Below, piece after piece: positions 7,408 through 16,511 of a DNA stretch of 64,000 nt. Each line of letters starts with the position of its first letter. Positions within the stretch are counted from its first letter, which is position 1. The stretch is from Stenotrophomonas maltophilia (GTDB taxonomy: Bacteria > Pseudomonadota > Gammaproteobacteria > Xanthomonadales > Xanthomonadaceae). Location of the stretch: assembly GCF_002205165.1 (NCBI RefSeq), contig NZ_NIVS01000020.1, positions 1 through 64,000 on the forward strand, in the 5' to 3' direction. A program made the position numbers and the translations under genes. A model generated the notes under the pieces. The model was not told where the DNA came from. It saw nothing but the letters and a program-made list of their open reading frames with translations, and did no database searches.

Positions 7408-8953
7408 GGCCGATCAGGCACCCTCCGTCCGCTTCGGCGATGCGCCGCTGACCATCGAAGACGTGGTCGCGCTGTCGCAGCGCCAGGCCCAGGCCGTGGT
7501 CACCGACGATGCCGCGTTCACCGCGCGCATCCAGCGCGGCGCGGACTTCCTCGATCGCCTGCTGCGCGAAGATGGCGTCATCTACGGGGTGACCACCGGC
7601 TACGGTGATTCGTGCACGGTGAACATTCCGCCGGCGCTGGTGGCCGAACTGCCGCACCACCTGTTCACCTACCACGGCTGTGGCCTGGGCCGTTTCCTGG
7701 ACCCCCAGGAAACCCGTGCAGTGATCGCCGCTCGCCTGGCTTCGCTGGTGCGCGGCATGTCCGGGGTCAGCCACCCGCTGCTGCAGGGCCTGGCCACGCT
7801 GCTGCGGCATGACGTGCTGCCGCTGATTCCGGCCGAAGGCTCGGTCGGCGCCAGTGGCGATCTCACCCCGCTGTCCTACGTGGCCGCGGTGCTGTGCGGC
7901 GAGCGCGAGGTGATGTACCAGGGCGCGCGCCGCCCGGCGGCCGACGTGCTGTCCGACATCGGCATGACTCCGCTTCGGCTGCGCCCCAAGGAGGGCCTGG
8001 CGATCATGAACGGCACGGCCGTGATGACGGCGCTGGCCTGCCTGGCGTACGACCGCGCCGACTACCTGACCAGGCTTGCCACGCGCCTGACCGCCTTCAA
8101 CGTGCTGGCCAGTGACGGCAACGCCCATCATTTCGATGAAATGCTGTTCGCTGCCAAGCCGCACCCGGGGCAGAGCCGGATCGCCGCGCGCCTGCGCCAG
8201 GACCTGCACAGTGACCGGCCGCCGCGCAACGAACAGCGCCTGCAGGACCGTTACTCCCTGCGCTGCGCGCCGCATGTGATCGGCGTGGTGCAGGACGCAC
8301 TGCCGTTCTTCCGCCAGCTGATCGAAACCGAACTCAACAGCGCCAACGACAACCCGCTGATCGATGTCGACGGTGAGCGCATCCTGCATGGTGGCCACTT
8401 CTACGGGGGACACATCGCTTTCGCGATGGACGCGCTGAAGAACACCATTGCCAATCTGGCCGACCTGCTCGACCGGCAGATGGCGCTGGTGGTGGATGCA
8501 CGCTTCAACCACGGCCTGCCGGCCAACCTGTCGGCCGCCACCGGCGAGCGTGCGGCGATCAACCATGGCCTGAAGGCGCTGCAGATCAGTGTCTCGGCGT
8601 GGACCGCCGAAGCGCTCAAGCAGACCATGCCGGCCTCGGTGTTCTCGCGTTCCACCGAATGCCACAACCAGGACAAGGTCAGCATGGGCACCATTGCCGC
8701 CCGCGACTGCCTGCGTGTGATCGAGCTGACCGAGCAGGTCGTGGCGGCGCTGCTGATCACCGCCCGCCAGGGCGTGGCGCTGCGTGAGCGCGTGGGCATG
8801 AAGGCCACGCTGCACGGCGATCTGGCTGCGATGTACCAGGACCTGTCCGAGCGCATCGCCCTGATCGAGGAAGACCGCGCGCTGGATGGCGAGCTGCGCG
8901 CCCTGCTGGACGATATCCGCGCACAGCGCTGGGAGCTGTATGTCCACGAATGA
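7397..8953 (+). CDS. HAL/PAL-family aromatic amino acid lyase of pigment locus
   Basis: A 518-residue enzyme of the MIO-dependent ammonia-lyase family. The Ala152-Ser153-Gly154 triad in VGASGDLTPLSY would form the MIO cofactor, and Tyr63 in YGVTTGYGDS is the expected catalytic tyrosine. The substrate-selectivity pair reads Tyr92-His93 in LFTYHGCG by my manual alignment. Histidine lyases typically have Ser-His there, tyrosine lyases His-Leu and phenylalanine lyases Phe-Leu. The true substrate is therefore uncertain, although related lyases occur in xanthomonadin and flexirubin loci. Since XanB2 can already supply the starter, its role may be a second starter route or not a lyase reaction. It overlaps both neighbouring genes. 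Confidence 0.85.
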   Translation: MASKADQAPSVRFGDAPLTIEDVVALSQRQAQAVVTDDAAFTARIQRGADFLDRLLREDGVIYGVTTGYGDSCTVNIPPALVAELPHHLFTYHGCGLGRFLDPQETRAVIAARLASLVRGMSGVSHPLLQGLATLLRHDVLPLIPAEGSVGASGDLTPLSYVAAVLCGEREVMYQGARRPAADVLSDIGMTPLRLRPKEGLAIMNGTAVMTALACLAYDRADYLTRLATRLTAFNVLASDGNAHHFDEMLFAAKPHPGQSRIAARLRQDLHSDRPPRNEQRLQDRYSLRCAPHVIGVVQDALPFFRQLIETELNSANDNPLIDVDGERILHGGHFYGGHIAFAMDALKNTIANLADLLDRQMALVVDARFNHGLPANLSAATGERAAINHGLKALQISVSAWTAEALKQTMPASVFSRSTECHNQDKVSMGTIAARDCLRVIELTEQVVAALLITARQGVALRERVGMKATLHGDLAAMYQDLSERIALIEEDRALDGELRALLDDIRAQRWELYVHE

Positions 8954-9362
8954 TCTGAGCTTCGAGGTGGCGCTGTCGCCGGCCTTCCATGACTGCGATG
9001 CGATGCAGGTGGTCTGGCACGGCAACTACTTCAAGTACTTCGAGATCGCGCGTTGCGCCTTGCTGCAGCGCCATGACTACGACTACCCGCAGATGCGCGA
9101 TTCCGGCTACCTGTGGCCGGTGGTCGATGCGCGGGTGAAGTACATCCGCCCGCTGCTGTACGGCCAGGCACTGCGCGTGCGCGCCACGATCACCGAGTGG
9201 GAAAACCGCCTGAAGATCGCCTACGAAATCGTGGATGCGGACAGCGGTACCACGCTGACCCGCGCCCATACCATCCAGGTCGCGGTCGACGCGGCCACCA
9301 ATGAAATGCTCTACCTGTGCCCGCCGGTGCTGTGGGAGCGTCTGGGAGTGCAACCGCAATGA
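8940..9362 (+). CDS. Hot-dog thioesterase (4-hydroxybenzoyl-CoA thioesterase family, ApeK-like)
   Basis: A 140-residue hot-dog-fold thioesterase. The motif DCDAMQVVWHGNYFKYFE (residues about 15-32) is the signature of the YbgC/4-hydroxybenzoyl-CoA thioesterase group, with the first aspartates as catalytic residues. It probably releases or edits aryl-polyenoyl thioesters. The family start lies only a few residues before the motif, which supports this ATG, and it overlaps the lyase gene by 14 bases and the next gene by 4. Confidence 0.85.
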   Translation: MSTNDLSFEVALSPAFHDCDAMQVVWHGNYFKYFEIARCALLQRHDYDYPQMRDSGYLWPVVDARVKYIRPLLYGQALRVRATITEWENRLKIAYEIVDADSGTTLTRAHTIQVAVDAATNEMLYLCPPVLWERLGVQPQ

Positions 9363-9979
9363 ACCGTTTCCTGCGCACGCTGTGTGCACTGGTGATGCTG
9401 GCCATGGTCGTCCCGGTGTTCGCCGCCACCGATGTGGAGGCAGTCAAGCAGCGCGTGGCCAAGGTCGACGTGCTGCGCGGCGAGTTCACCCAGGAGAAAC
9501 AGGTCGCCGGGTTCAAGAACCCGTTGCGCTCGCAGGGCCGCTTCGTGCTGGCCCAGGACCACGGGGTGGTCTGGACCACACTCAAGCCTTTCCCCTCCGA
9601 GGTGGTGGTCACCCGTGACCGCATCCTCAGCCGGCAAAGCGATGGCAGCAGCCGGGTCGAACTGGATGGCCGCCAGCAGCCGGCGATGCGCTCGGTCAAC
9701 GCGATCATGTTCGCGCTGATGAGCGGCGATGCGCAGGCGCTGTCGGCGCAGTTCACGGTCAAGGTGGAAGTGTTGCCCGGCAATGCCTGGCGCATGCAGC
9801 TGACGCCGCGCTCGGCGATGCTCGGCAAGGTGTTCGCGCAGCTCACCCTGAGCGGTGACCGCTACGTGCGCGAGGTGCAGATCAACGAGGCCAACCAGGA
9901 TGTCACCCGCATCCACTTTGCCGGCATGAGCGATACGCCGGCGGCGTTGAGCGCCGACGAGGGCCGCAAGTTTGAATGA
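9359..9979 (+). CDS. LolA-like periplasmic carrier (ApeL-like)
   Basis: A 206-residue exported protein. The signal peptide covers residues 1-22 and ends in FAATD, consistent with cleavage after the alanines. The mature part has the LolA-like start VEAVKQRVAKVDVLRGEFTQ and a ...GRFVLAQDHGVVW segment typical of outer-membrane lipoprotein carrier relatives. In aryl-polyene loci this protein is thought to shuttle the lipid-linked pigment across the periplasm from the MMPL exporter. It starts with ATGA overlapping the thioesterase stop, and its end overlaps the exporter gene. Confidence 0.85.
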   Translation: MNRFLRTLCALVMLAMVVPVFAATDVEAVKQRVAKVDVLRGEFTQEKQVAGFKNPLRSQGRFVLAQDHGVVWTTLKPFPSEVVVTRDRILSRQSDGSSRVELDGRQQPAMRSVNAIMFALMSGDAQALSAQFTVKVEVLPGNAWRMQLTPRSAMLGKVFAQLTLSGDRYVREVQINEANQDVTRIHFAGMSDTPAALSADEGRKFE

Positions 9980-12317
9980 CGTGCTGACGTCCAACGGCCG
10001 CCTGCAGCGCCTCTGGCGCTGGCTGGCCATTGCCTGGCTGCTGGTGCTGATCGGCCTGGGCGTCCAGCAATGGCAGTTGTGGAAGAGCGAATCGCGGATC
10101 GATACCGACATCCTCGCGCTGTTGCCGCAGGACGCGCATGACCGCCTGCTGTCCGATGTCACCCGCCGCATCGCTGATGCCAATGCGCGCCAGATCGTGG
10201 TGCTGCTGGGCAGCACCGATGCGGCACAAACCAAGGCGGCCGAGGCCGCGTTCCGCGATGCCATCAAGGTGGAACGAGGCGCTGCCCCCCTGCTCCAGGA
10301 AAGCGGCTCGATCGAGGGTTGGTTCGATCAGGCACGGGCATTTTACGCACCGTATCGCGACCGCCTGCTGACCAGTGCACAGCGCGAGCGGCTGCAGAGC
10401 GAACCCACCGACGGCCTGGCCGAGTCGGCACTGGCGGCGCTGTACGGCCCGATGGGCGCGCCGCGCCTGACCGAGTGGCGCCAGGATCCGCTCTCGCTGT
10501 GGCCGCAGTGGTGGCAGGAGCGCGCGCTGGGTTCGGGCCTGCAGATGGGCGATGACGGGCTGCTGGAAGCCGATGGGAAGCACTGGTCGATCGTGCAGTA
10601 CGACACGGTCGGCTCGGCGTTCCAGCTCGATGGCGAGCGCCATATCGACCTGCTGCTGGACACCGCCGCCGCGGCCGCCACGACGCAGGCGCCGGGTCTG
10701 GAAGTGCTGCGTGCCGGTGTGCCGCTGCATGCTGAAGCGGCGGCCGTGCAGGCCAACTGGGAGATCAATACGATCGGTTGGGGGTCGCTGGCCGCGGTAT
10801 TGCTGCTGGTATGGCTGGCGTTCCGTTCGCTGCGCCCGATCCTGCTGGTGGCCACCTCGCTGCTGATCGGCTGTGGCGTCGCGCTGGCGGTGACAGTGCT
10901 GGTGTTCGGCAAGGTGCATGTGCTGACGCTGGTGTTTGGTGCCTCGCTGGTGGGCGTGGCCGAGGATTACGGCATCCACTGGTTCGCCTCGCGCCAGGCC
11001 GAACCGGCGGACCGCCGCTGGAAGCTGCTGCGGCACCTGCTGCCTGGCCTGTGGCTGGCGCTGTTGACCAGTGCACTGGCCTATCTCGCGCTGGGCCTGG
11101 CGCCGTTCCCGGGGCTGCGCCAGATGGCGCTGTTCTCGGTGGTCGGCCTGGCCGCCGCGTTCCTGACCGTGATCTTCTGGTTCCCATGGCTGGATGGCGG
11201 CGAGATCCGCCGCACCGGGTTTTCCCGGTGGCTGGGCGCCACGTTGGAGCGTTGGCCGCGCCTGCATGGACGCAGTGCCGCGCTTTTCCTGGGCATGGTG
11301 ACGGTGCTCTCGGCGATCGGCATCGCCCGCCTGCAGACCAATGATGACCTGCGCAGCCTGCAGTCATCGCCGCCGGACCTGATCGCCCAGCAGATCCGCA
11401 TCAGCCAGATGCTGGGCATGCCCAGCCCGGCCCAGTTCTATCTGGTCCAGGGCGATACCGCCGAACAGGTGCTGGAGCGCGAAGAGGCATTGATCGATCG
11501 CCTGCGCGTGCTGGAAGCGGACAAGCAGATCGGTGGGTATCGTGCGATCAGCGACTGGCTGCCCTCGCAGCAGCGCCAACATGCCGATGCGGCCCTGACC
11601 GCCAAGGTCGAGCCGCAGGTGCTGGCACGGGTCGGTGCGGCGGTGGGGGAGCCATTGCTGCGCCCGGCCTATGCTGCGCACGACCTGCAGGCCGAGGCCT
11701 TCCTTGCCTCGCCCGCGGCGATGCCGTTCCGGCATCTGTGGCTGGGCACGGTCGGGCAGGGCGTGGCGTCGGTGGTGATGGTCGATGACCTCTCGCGTGC
11801 CGATGCGCTGGCGCTGCTGGAAGCACAGGCCAAGGGCATCGATGGTGTGCGCTGGGTGGACCGGACCGCCGATTTCTCGCAGCTGCTCAAGCATTACCGC
11901 AAGTTGATGAGCGGGCTGCTGTTGATCGGGATCGCGCTGGTGTTTGCGGTGCTGTTCTGGCGCTACCGCGGCCAGGCCTGGCGCGTGCTCGCCCCGACCC
12001 TGATCGCCGGCGCACTGACACTGGCGCTGCTGGGGCTGTTCGGCCAGCCACTGCAACTGTTCAACGTCCTGGCGCTGATGCTGCTGCTCGGCATGGGTAT
12101 CGACTACGGCATCTTCCTGATCGAACACCGCGGCGATGCCAGTGCCTGGCTCGCGGTCTGCGTGGGCGCTGCAAGCACCTGGTTGTCGTTCGGCCTGCTC
12201 GGCCTGTCGGCCACGCCGGCGCTGCGCGCCTTCGGGTTGACCCTGTTGTTCGGCATCGGCCTGGTCTGGCTGATCTCGCCGCTGTTCCGCCCGCCACCGC
12301 ACGACGCACCGCACTGA
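9972..12317 (+). CDS. MMPL/RND-type exporter (ApeM-like)
   Basis: A 781-residue inner-membrane transporter with the MMPL layout: one N-terminal helix (about 15-33), a large periplasmic domain, a block of about five helices (about 260-410), a second periplasmic domain and a last block (about 640-775). Motifs such as GASLVGVAEDYGIHWF and LLGMGIDYGIFLIEH are the duplicated transmembrane proton-relay segments, each with GxxxDYGI. It should move the pigment or its lipid precursor out of the inner membrane, handing it to the LolA-like carrier encoded just upstream. The start is a non-ATG codon: TTG at 9972, or GTG three codons later. The overlap with the upstream stop suggests coupling. Confidence 0.85.
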   Translation: MNDVLTSNGRLQRLWRWLAIAWLLVLIGLGVQQWQLWKSESRIDTDILALLPQDAHDRLLSDVTRRIADANARQIVVLLGSTDAAQTKAAEAAFRDAIKVERGAAPLLQESGSIEGWFDQARAFYAPYRDRLLTSAQRERLQSEPTDGLAESALAALYGPMGAPRLTEWRQDPLSLWPQWWQERALGSGLQMGDDGLLEADGKHWSIVQYDTVGSAFQLDGERHIDLLLDTAAAAATTQAPGLEVLRAGVPLHAEAAAVQANWEINTIGWGSLAAVLLLVWLAFRSLRPILLVATSLLIGCGVALAVTVLVFGKVHVLTLVFGASLVGVAEDYGIHWFASRQAEPADRRWKLLRHLLPGLWLALLTSALAYLALGLAPFPGLRQMALFSVVGLAAAFLTVIFWFPWLDGGEIRRTGFSRWLGATLERWPRLHGRSAALFLGMVTVLSAIGIARLQTNDDLRSLQSSPPDLIAQQIRISQMLGMPSPAQFYLVQGDTAEQVLEREEALIDRLRVLEADKQIGGYRAISDWLPSQQRQHADAALTAKVEPQVLARVGAAVGEPLLRPAYAAHDLQAEAFLASPAAMPFRHLWLGTVGQGVASVVMVDDLSRADALALLEAQAKGIDGVRWVDRTADFSQLLKHYRKLMSGLLLIGIALVFAVLFWRYRGQAWRVLAPTLIAGALTLALLGLFGQPLQLFNVLALMLLLGMGIDYGIFLIEHRGDASAWLAVCVGAASTWLSFGLLGLSATPALRAFGLTLLFGIGLVWLISPLFRPPPHDAPH

Positions 12318-12360
12318 GCGACCGCGTTTTCCCTCTCATGATCTGATCAAGGATGTATCG

Positions 12361-13602
12361 ATGAACCCGCAGGTGGAACGTACTGAAATCCTCGTCATCG
12401 GCGCCGGCCCGGCCGGCTCCGTGGCGGCGGCGATGCTGCGCCGCCAGGGGCGCCAGGTGCTGATCCTGGAGCGCCAGGCGTTCCCGCGGTTCTCCATCGG
12501 CGAGAGCCTGCTGCCGCAGAGCATGGAATACATCGAGGCGGCCGGGCTGCTGCAGGATGTGGTGCAGGCCGGCTTCCAGTACAAGAACGGTGCGGCGTTC
12601 GTGCGTGGCGAAGCGACCACCGAGTTTGATTTCCGCGACAAGTTCTCGCCGGGCTGGGGCACCACCTACCAGGTGCAGCGCGCCGACTTCGATGACGTGC
12701 TGGCGCGCGGTGCTGAGCGCATGGGCGCTACGCTGCGCTTCGGTGATGAGGTGCTGTCCGTGCAGCCCGGGCGTCCGGCGCAGGTGCAGGTGCGGCGGCC
12801 CGATGGCAGTGAGTACACCATCGAGGCCGGTTTCATTCTCGACGCCAGCGGCTTCGCCCGGTTGCTGCCGCGCCTGCTGGACCTGGAGTCGCCGTCGAAC
12901 TTCCCGGTGCGCGGTGCGATCTTCTGCCATGTGCGCGACCACATTCCGGCTGGCGCGGGCTTTGACCGCAACAAGATCCTGATCACCACCCATCCCGAGC
13001 ACGTGGACGTGTGGTACTGGACGATTCCGTTCTCCAACGGCTGCTGTTCGCTGGGCGTGGTGGCCGAGCCGAGCTTCTTCGCGCGCTACCCGGGCAACGA
13101 TCTGGAGAAGCTGCAGGCCATCGTCGGTGAGGATCCGAACCTGGCCCGCCTGCTCGGGAACGCCGAATGGGCGGTGCTGCCGGTGCGCACCATCACCGGG
13201 TACTCGGCCAATGTCTCCTCATTGTGGGGCGAAGGCTATGCCCTGCTCGGCAACGCCGGCGAGTTCCTCGATCCGGTGTTTTCCTCGGGGGTGACCATCG
13301 CGTTCAAATCGGCCCAGCTGGCCAGCGATTGCCTGGCCCGCGAGCACGCCGGTGAGACGGTGGACTGGGAACAGGACTTCTCGGTGCCGCTGCGCGCCGG
13401 GGTGAAAACCTTCCGGCGCTTCGTCGAGGCCTGGTACGCCGGTGGCTTCCAGAAGATCATCTACCATCCCGATCCGCAGCCGGAGGTGCGCCGCATGATC
13501 TCCTCGATCCTGGCCGGCTATGCCTGGGATACCAACAATCCGTACGTTGCCGATGCCAGCGGCCGGCGCCTGCGCGTGCTGGAGGAACTGTGCAGCGCCT
13601 GA
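12361..13602 (+). CDS. FAD-dependent halogenase-like oxidoreductase
   Basis: A 413-residue flavoprotein. The FAD-binding GAGPAG lies at residues 14-19, GESLLP at 47-52, a lysine in QYKNGAAF at 75, DASG at 161-164 and WYWTIP at 218-223. GxGxxG plus WxWxIP and a lysine near residue 75 are the hallmarks of flavin-dependent halogenases, especially those acting on carrier-bound aromatic acids. Xanthomonas pigments are brominated aryl polyenes, so halogenation of the aryl head is the simplest idea. A reductase of the geranylgeranyl-reductase type is the main alternative. It has its own leader (43 bases after the exporter), with AAGGA before the ATG, and runs by 13 bases into the lipoprotein gene. 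Confidence 0.75.
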   Translation: MNPQVERTEILVIGAGPAGSVAAAMLRRQGRQVLILERQAFPRFSIGESLLPQSMEYIEAAGLLQDVVQAGFQYKNGAAFVRGEATTEFDFRDKFSPGWGTTYQVQRADFDDVLARGAERMGATLRFGDEVLSVQPGRPAQVQVRRPDGSEYTIEAGFILDASGFARLLPRLLDLESPSNFPVRGAIFCHVRDHIPAGAGFDRNKILITTHPEHVDVWYWTIPFSNGCCSLGVVAEPSFFARYPGNDLEKLQAIVGEDPNLARLLGNAEWAVLPVRTITGYSANVSSLWGEGYALLGNAGEFLDPVFSSGVTIAFKSAQLASDCLAREHAGETVDWEQDFSVPLRAGVKTFRRFVEAWYAGGFQKIIYHPDPQPEVRRMISSILAGYAWDTNNPYVADASGRRLRVLEELCSA

Positions 13603-14141
13603 TCCTGACCCTGTTGTTGGGCCTGCTGCTGGCCGCATGCGCCAGCACCCGCATGCCCACGCCGCTGGTACAACTGCCCACGCTGCAGCTGGCGCCCTCG
13701 GCATTGCCGCAGCCGGTGCAGCTGCAGCAGCGCCTGCAGTTCCGCTTCGGTAGTCATGAGCGCGAGCTGGATGCCCTGTTGGAGGTGGATGCCGAACAAG
13801 TGCGGCTGGCGGTGCAGGCGATGGGCCAGACCGGCGTGCGCATGGTCTGGGACGGGCAGCATCTGGAGCAGACCCGGGCGCCGTGGCTGCCGCCGCAGGT
13901 ACGCGGCGAGCGCGTGCTCGACGACCTGCAGTTCGCGTTGTGGCCGGCCACGGCGATCCGTGCCGCGCTGCCGGATGGCTGGAGCCTGCAGGAAACCGAC
14001 GGCGTCCGCAGTCTTGTCCAGGGCGGCACCCCCTGGCTGGTGCGCGAGACATTGCCCGATGGTCGCGTGCGGCTGCGCAACCTGGCCGAGGGCTACGAAC
14101 TGGTGATCGAATCAATGGACATGGGGCAGGGCCAAGAGTGA
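13590..14141 (+). CDS. DUF3261-type lipoprotein of pigment cluster (ApeN-like)
   Basis: A 183-residue lipoprotein with a short signal peptide and lipobox LLAAC (cysteine near residue 17, followed by Ala). The GTG start overlaps the upstream gene and sits after GGAGGA. Proteins of this type recur in aryl-polyene loci after the exporter. A role as an outer-membrane acceptor for the pigment, like LolB in lipoprotein sorting, is plausible because a LolA-like carrier is encoded in the same operon. That role is inferred from context. Its end overlaps the next gene by 4 bases. Confidence 0.75.
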   Translation: MQRLILTLLLGLLLAACASTRMPTPLVQLPTLQLAPSALPQPVQLQQRLQFRFGSHERELDALLEVDAEQVRLAVQAMGQTGVRMVWDGQHLEQTRAPWLPPQVRGERVLDDLQFALWPATAIRAALPDGWSLQETDGVRSLVQGGTPWLVRETLPDGRVRLRNLAEGYELVIESMDMGQGQE

Positions 14142-15325
14142 GCAGCAGCGCGGTCTATCTCAACGAGCTGGGCGTGATCTGCGCACTGGGGGCCGACCGC
14201 GCCCAGGTGCGCGAGGGCCTGTTCGCGGCGCATCCGGGCGGGCTGCACGACAACGACACCCTCCTGCCCGGCCGCACACTGGCGCTGGGCGAGGTGCAGG
14301 CGCCGCTGCCGGACCTGGCCGACCTGCCGGTGGCCCTGCGCGGCCGCAACAACGGCCTGCTGGACGCTGCGCTTGGCCAGATCCGCGAGGCCGTCGATGC
14401 CGCCGTCGCCCGTTTTGGTACCGAGCGCGTGGCGGTGATCATCGGTACCAGCACCTCGGGCATCGGCGAGTCGGAGCACGCACTGCGCACCTATCATCGC
14501 GATGGCGTGTGGCCGGCGGATTTCCATTACGCCCAGCAGGAAATGGGCACCGCCGCGCGCTTCGTGCGTGAGCGGATCGGCAGCACAGGCCCGGCCTGGA
14601 CGATCTCCACCGCCTGCTCGTCCAGCGCCAAGGCGTTGATGTCCGCCGCGCGCCTGCTGCGCGCCGGCGTGGTCGATGCGGTGGTCGCCGGTGGGGCGGA
14701 CTCGGTGTGCCGCTTCACCGTGGCCGGGTTCAGCGCGCTGGAGTCGGTCTCGGCGGTGCGCTGCAATCCCTTCTCGGTAAATCGCAGCGGCATCAACATC
14801 GGCGAAGGCGCCGCGCTGTTCCTGATGACCCGCGAGCCGGGCCCGGTGCGCCTGTCCGGCTGGGGCGAATCGTCCGATGCCCACCACATGTCCGCGCCTG
14901 ACCCGCAGGGACGGGGCGCGATCGATGCCATGCAGCAGGCGCTGGACCGGGCTGGGCTGGATCCGGCGCAGATCGACTACGTGAACCTGCACGGCACCGC
15001 CACCGGTCACAACGATGCGATGGAAAGCCAGGCGGTCGCCGCGGTGCTGGGTACGCAGGTGCCGGCCAGCTCGACCAAGCCGCTGACCGGGCACACGCTC
15101 GGCGCCTCCGGCGCGATCGAGGCGGCGCTGTGCTGGATGACCCTGGCCGACAACCCCGACCAGCAGCTGCCCACCCACTGGTGGGACGGGCAGGCCGATG
15201 ACGCCCTGCCGGCGCTGGCCCTGGTGGCACCGGGCACGTGCGCTGCGCAACCGCTGCAGCACGTGCTCAGCCATTCGTTCGCCTTCGGCGGCAGCAACGC
15301 CGTGCTGGCACTGGCGCGAGGATGA
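14138..15325 (+). CDS. Beta-ketoacyl-ACP synthase (ApeO-like)
   Basis: A 395-residue complete ketosynthase with Cys160 in STACSSSAKAL, His285 in NLHGTATGHND and His319 in KPLTGHTLGASGA. The start is GTG, chosen because it overlaps the lipoprotein stop (GTGA) and the fold begins directly with VYLNELGVICALG. Open frame further upstream runs through the lipoprotein gene and is not used. It should perform the decarboxylative condensation steps that extend the polyene. In the related Xenorhabdus system the equivalent ketosynthase pairs with the half-synthase ApeC; the half protein here starts the operon. It overlaps the dehydratase gene by 4 bases. Confidence 0.88.
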   Translation: MSSSAVYLNELGVICALGADRAQVREGLFAAHPGGLHDNDTLLPGRTLALGEVQAPLPDLADLPVALRGRNNGLLDAALGQIREAVDAAVARFGTERVAVIIGTSTSGIGESEHALRTYHRDGVWPADFHYAQQEMGTAARFVRERIGSTGPAWTISTACSSSAKALMSAARLLRAGVVDAVVAGGADSVCRFTVAGFSALESVSAVRCNPFSVNRSGINIGEGAALFLMTREPGPVRLSGWGESSDAHHMSAPDPQGRGAIDAMQQALDRAGLDPAQIDYVNLHGTATGHNDAMESQAVAAVLGTQVPASSTKPLTGHTLGASGAIEAALCWMTLADNPDQQLPTHWWDGQADDALPALALVAPGTCAAQPLQHVLSHSFAFGGSNAVLALARG

Positions 15326-15783
15326 GCATGCCGCTGCCCGATGACATCGATGCGGTGCTCCCGCACCGCGACAGCATGCGCCTGATCCACCGCGTGGTGG
15401 CCTGGCAGGACGAGTCAATCGCCGTTGAGGTGGACGTGCCCGCGCAGGGGCTGTTCTGCACACCTGACGGCGTGCCGGCCTGGGTCGGGGTGGAGTACAT
15501 GGCGCAGGCGATCGCCGCCTGGGCCGGGTGCCGCGCACACCACGCCGCCCGCGCGCCGTCGATCGGCTTCCTGCTCGGCACCCGCCGCTACACCGCCCAC
15601 CAGCCGTTCTTCGCCGCCGGCAGCTGCCTGCGGGTGGAGGCGAACTGCGAGCTGTTGGGCGAGAATGGCCTGGGCATGTTCGCCTGCCGGATCCTGGCAG
15701 GCGATATCGAAATGGCAGTTGCCAACGTCTCCGTGTTTGAACCCACGGACGCGATGGCCTATCTGGAGAGTGGAGAGGCATGA
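15322..15783 (+). CDS. 3-hydroxyacyl-ACP dehydratase (ApeP-like)
   Basis: A 153-residue hot-dog protein with LPHRDSMRLIHRVV near its start, the usual FabZ-like opening (PHR), and WVGVEYMAQAIAAWAG, where FabZ-like enzymes carry their catalytic acid. It would remove water from 3-hydroxyacyl-ACP in each round of polyene extension, next to the fused dehydratase domain encoded earlier in the operon. Two dehydratases per cluster is normal for aryl-polyene loci. ATG codons at 15322 and 15328 are both possible; the first overlaps the ketosynthase stop as ATGA. The end overlaps the ketoreductase by 4 bases. Confidence 0.85.
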   Translation: MSMPLPDDIDAVLPHRDSMRLIHRVVAWQDESIAVEVDVPAQGLFCTPDGVPAWVGVEYMAQAIAAWAGCRAHHAARAPSIGFLLGTRRYTAHQPFFAAGSCLRVEANCELLGENGLGMFACRILAGDIEMAVANVSVFEPTDAMAYLESGEA

Positions 15784-16511
15784 CAGGGAATCTGACCGTG
15801 CTGGTGACCGGCGCCAGCCGTGGCATCGGCCGTGCCGTGGCGCTGCGTTGCGCGCGCGACGGCTTCGATGTGGTGGTGCATTGCCGCAGCCGCATCGAGG
15901 AAGCGCAGGCCGTGGTGGCCGAGATCCAGGCGCTGGGCCGGCAGGCCCGGGTGCTCATGTTCGACGTAAGCGACCGCGATGCCGCGCGTACCGCGCTGGA
16001 AGCGGACATCGCCGTGCACGGCACATATTACGGGGTTGTCTGCAATGCCGGCATCGCCCGCGATGGCGCCTTCCCGGCGATGCCGGCCGAAGATTGGGAT
16101 GCTGTCATCCACACCAACCTGGACAGCTTCTACAACGTGCTGCATCCGCTGGTGATGCCGCTGGTGCGCCGGCGCAAGCCCGGCCGCATCGTCACCTTGT
16201 CCTCGGTCTCCGGCCTGGTCGGCAACCGCGGCCAGACCAACTACAGCGCGGCCAAGGCCGGCATCATCGGCGCCACCAAGGCGCTGGCGCTGGAACTGGC
16301 CAGCCGCGCGATCACGGTCAACTGCGTGGCCCCCGGGCTGATCGAGACCGAGATGGTCAACGAAGAAGTGGTCGAGCACGCGCTCAAGCTGATTCCCGCC
16401 AACCGCCTGGGCCAGCCGGAGGAGGTCGCCGCCGCGGTCTCGTTCCTGCTCTCCGAATCGGCCGGCTACATCACCCGCCAGGTGATCTCGGTCAACGGAG
16501 GGATGGTCTGA
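15780..16511 (+). CDS. 3-ketoacyl-ACP reductase, FabG family (ApeQ-like)
   Basis: A 243-residue SDR enzyme with the NADPH-binding TGASRGIG at 10-17, NAG at 89-91, the catalytic serine near 142, Tyr155 and Lys159 (YSAAK), and a C-terminal PANRLGQPEEVA segment typical of FabG. It reduces the 3-keto group of the growing chain after each condensation. Its position between the dehydratase and the last ketosynthase, with 4- and 1-base overlaps, places it firmly in the pigment operon; the housekeeping fabG would be elsewhere with the fatty acid genes. Confidence 0.9.
   Translation: MTGNLTVLVTGASRGIGRAVALRCARDGFDVVVHCRSRIEEAQAVVAEIQALGRQARVLMFDVSDRDAARTALEADIAVHGTYYGVVCNAGIARDGAFPAMPAEDWDAVIHTNLDSFYNVLHPLVMPLVRRRKPGRIVTLSSVSGLVGNRGQTNYSAAKAGIIGATKALALELASRAITVNCVAPGLIETEMVNEEVVEHALKLIPANRLGQPEEVAAAVSFLLSESAGYITRQVISVNGGMV

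Noticed and set aside
14093..16024. A 643-residue minus-strand open frame in the pigment locus
   Set aside because: Runs antisense to the ketosynthase, dehydratase and reductase genes, all with intact catalytic motifs; a GC-driven shadow.
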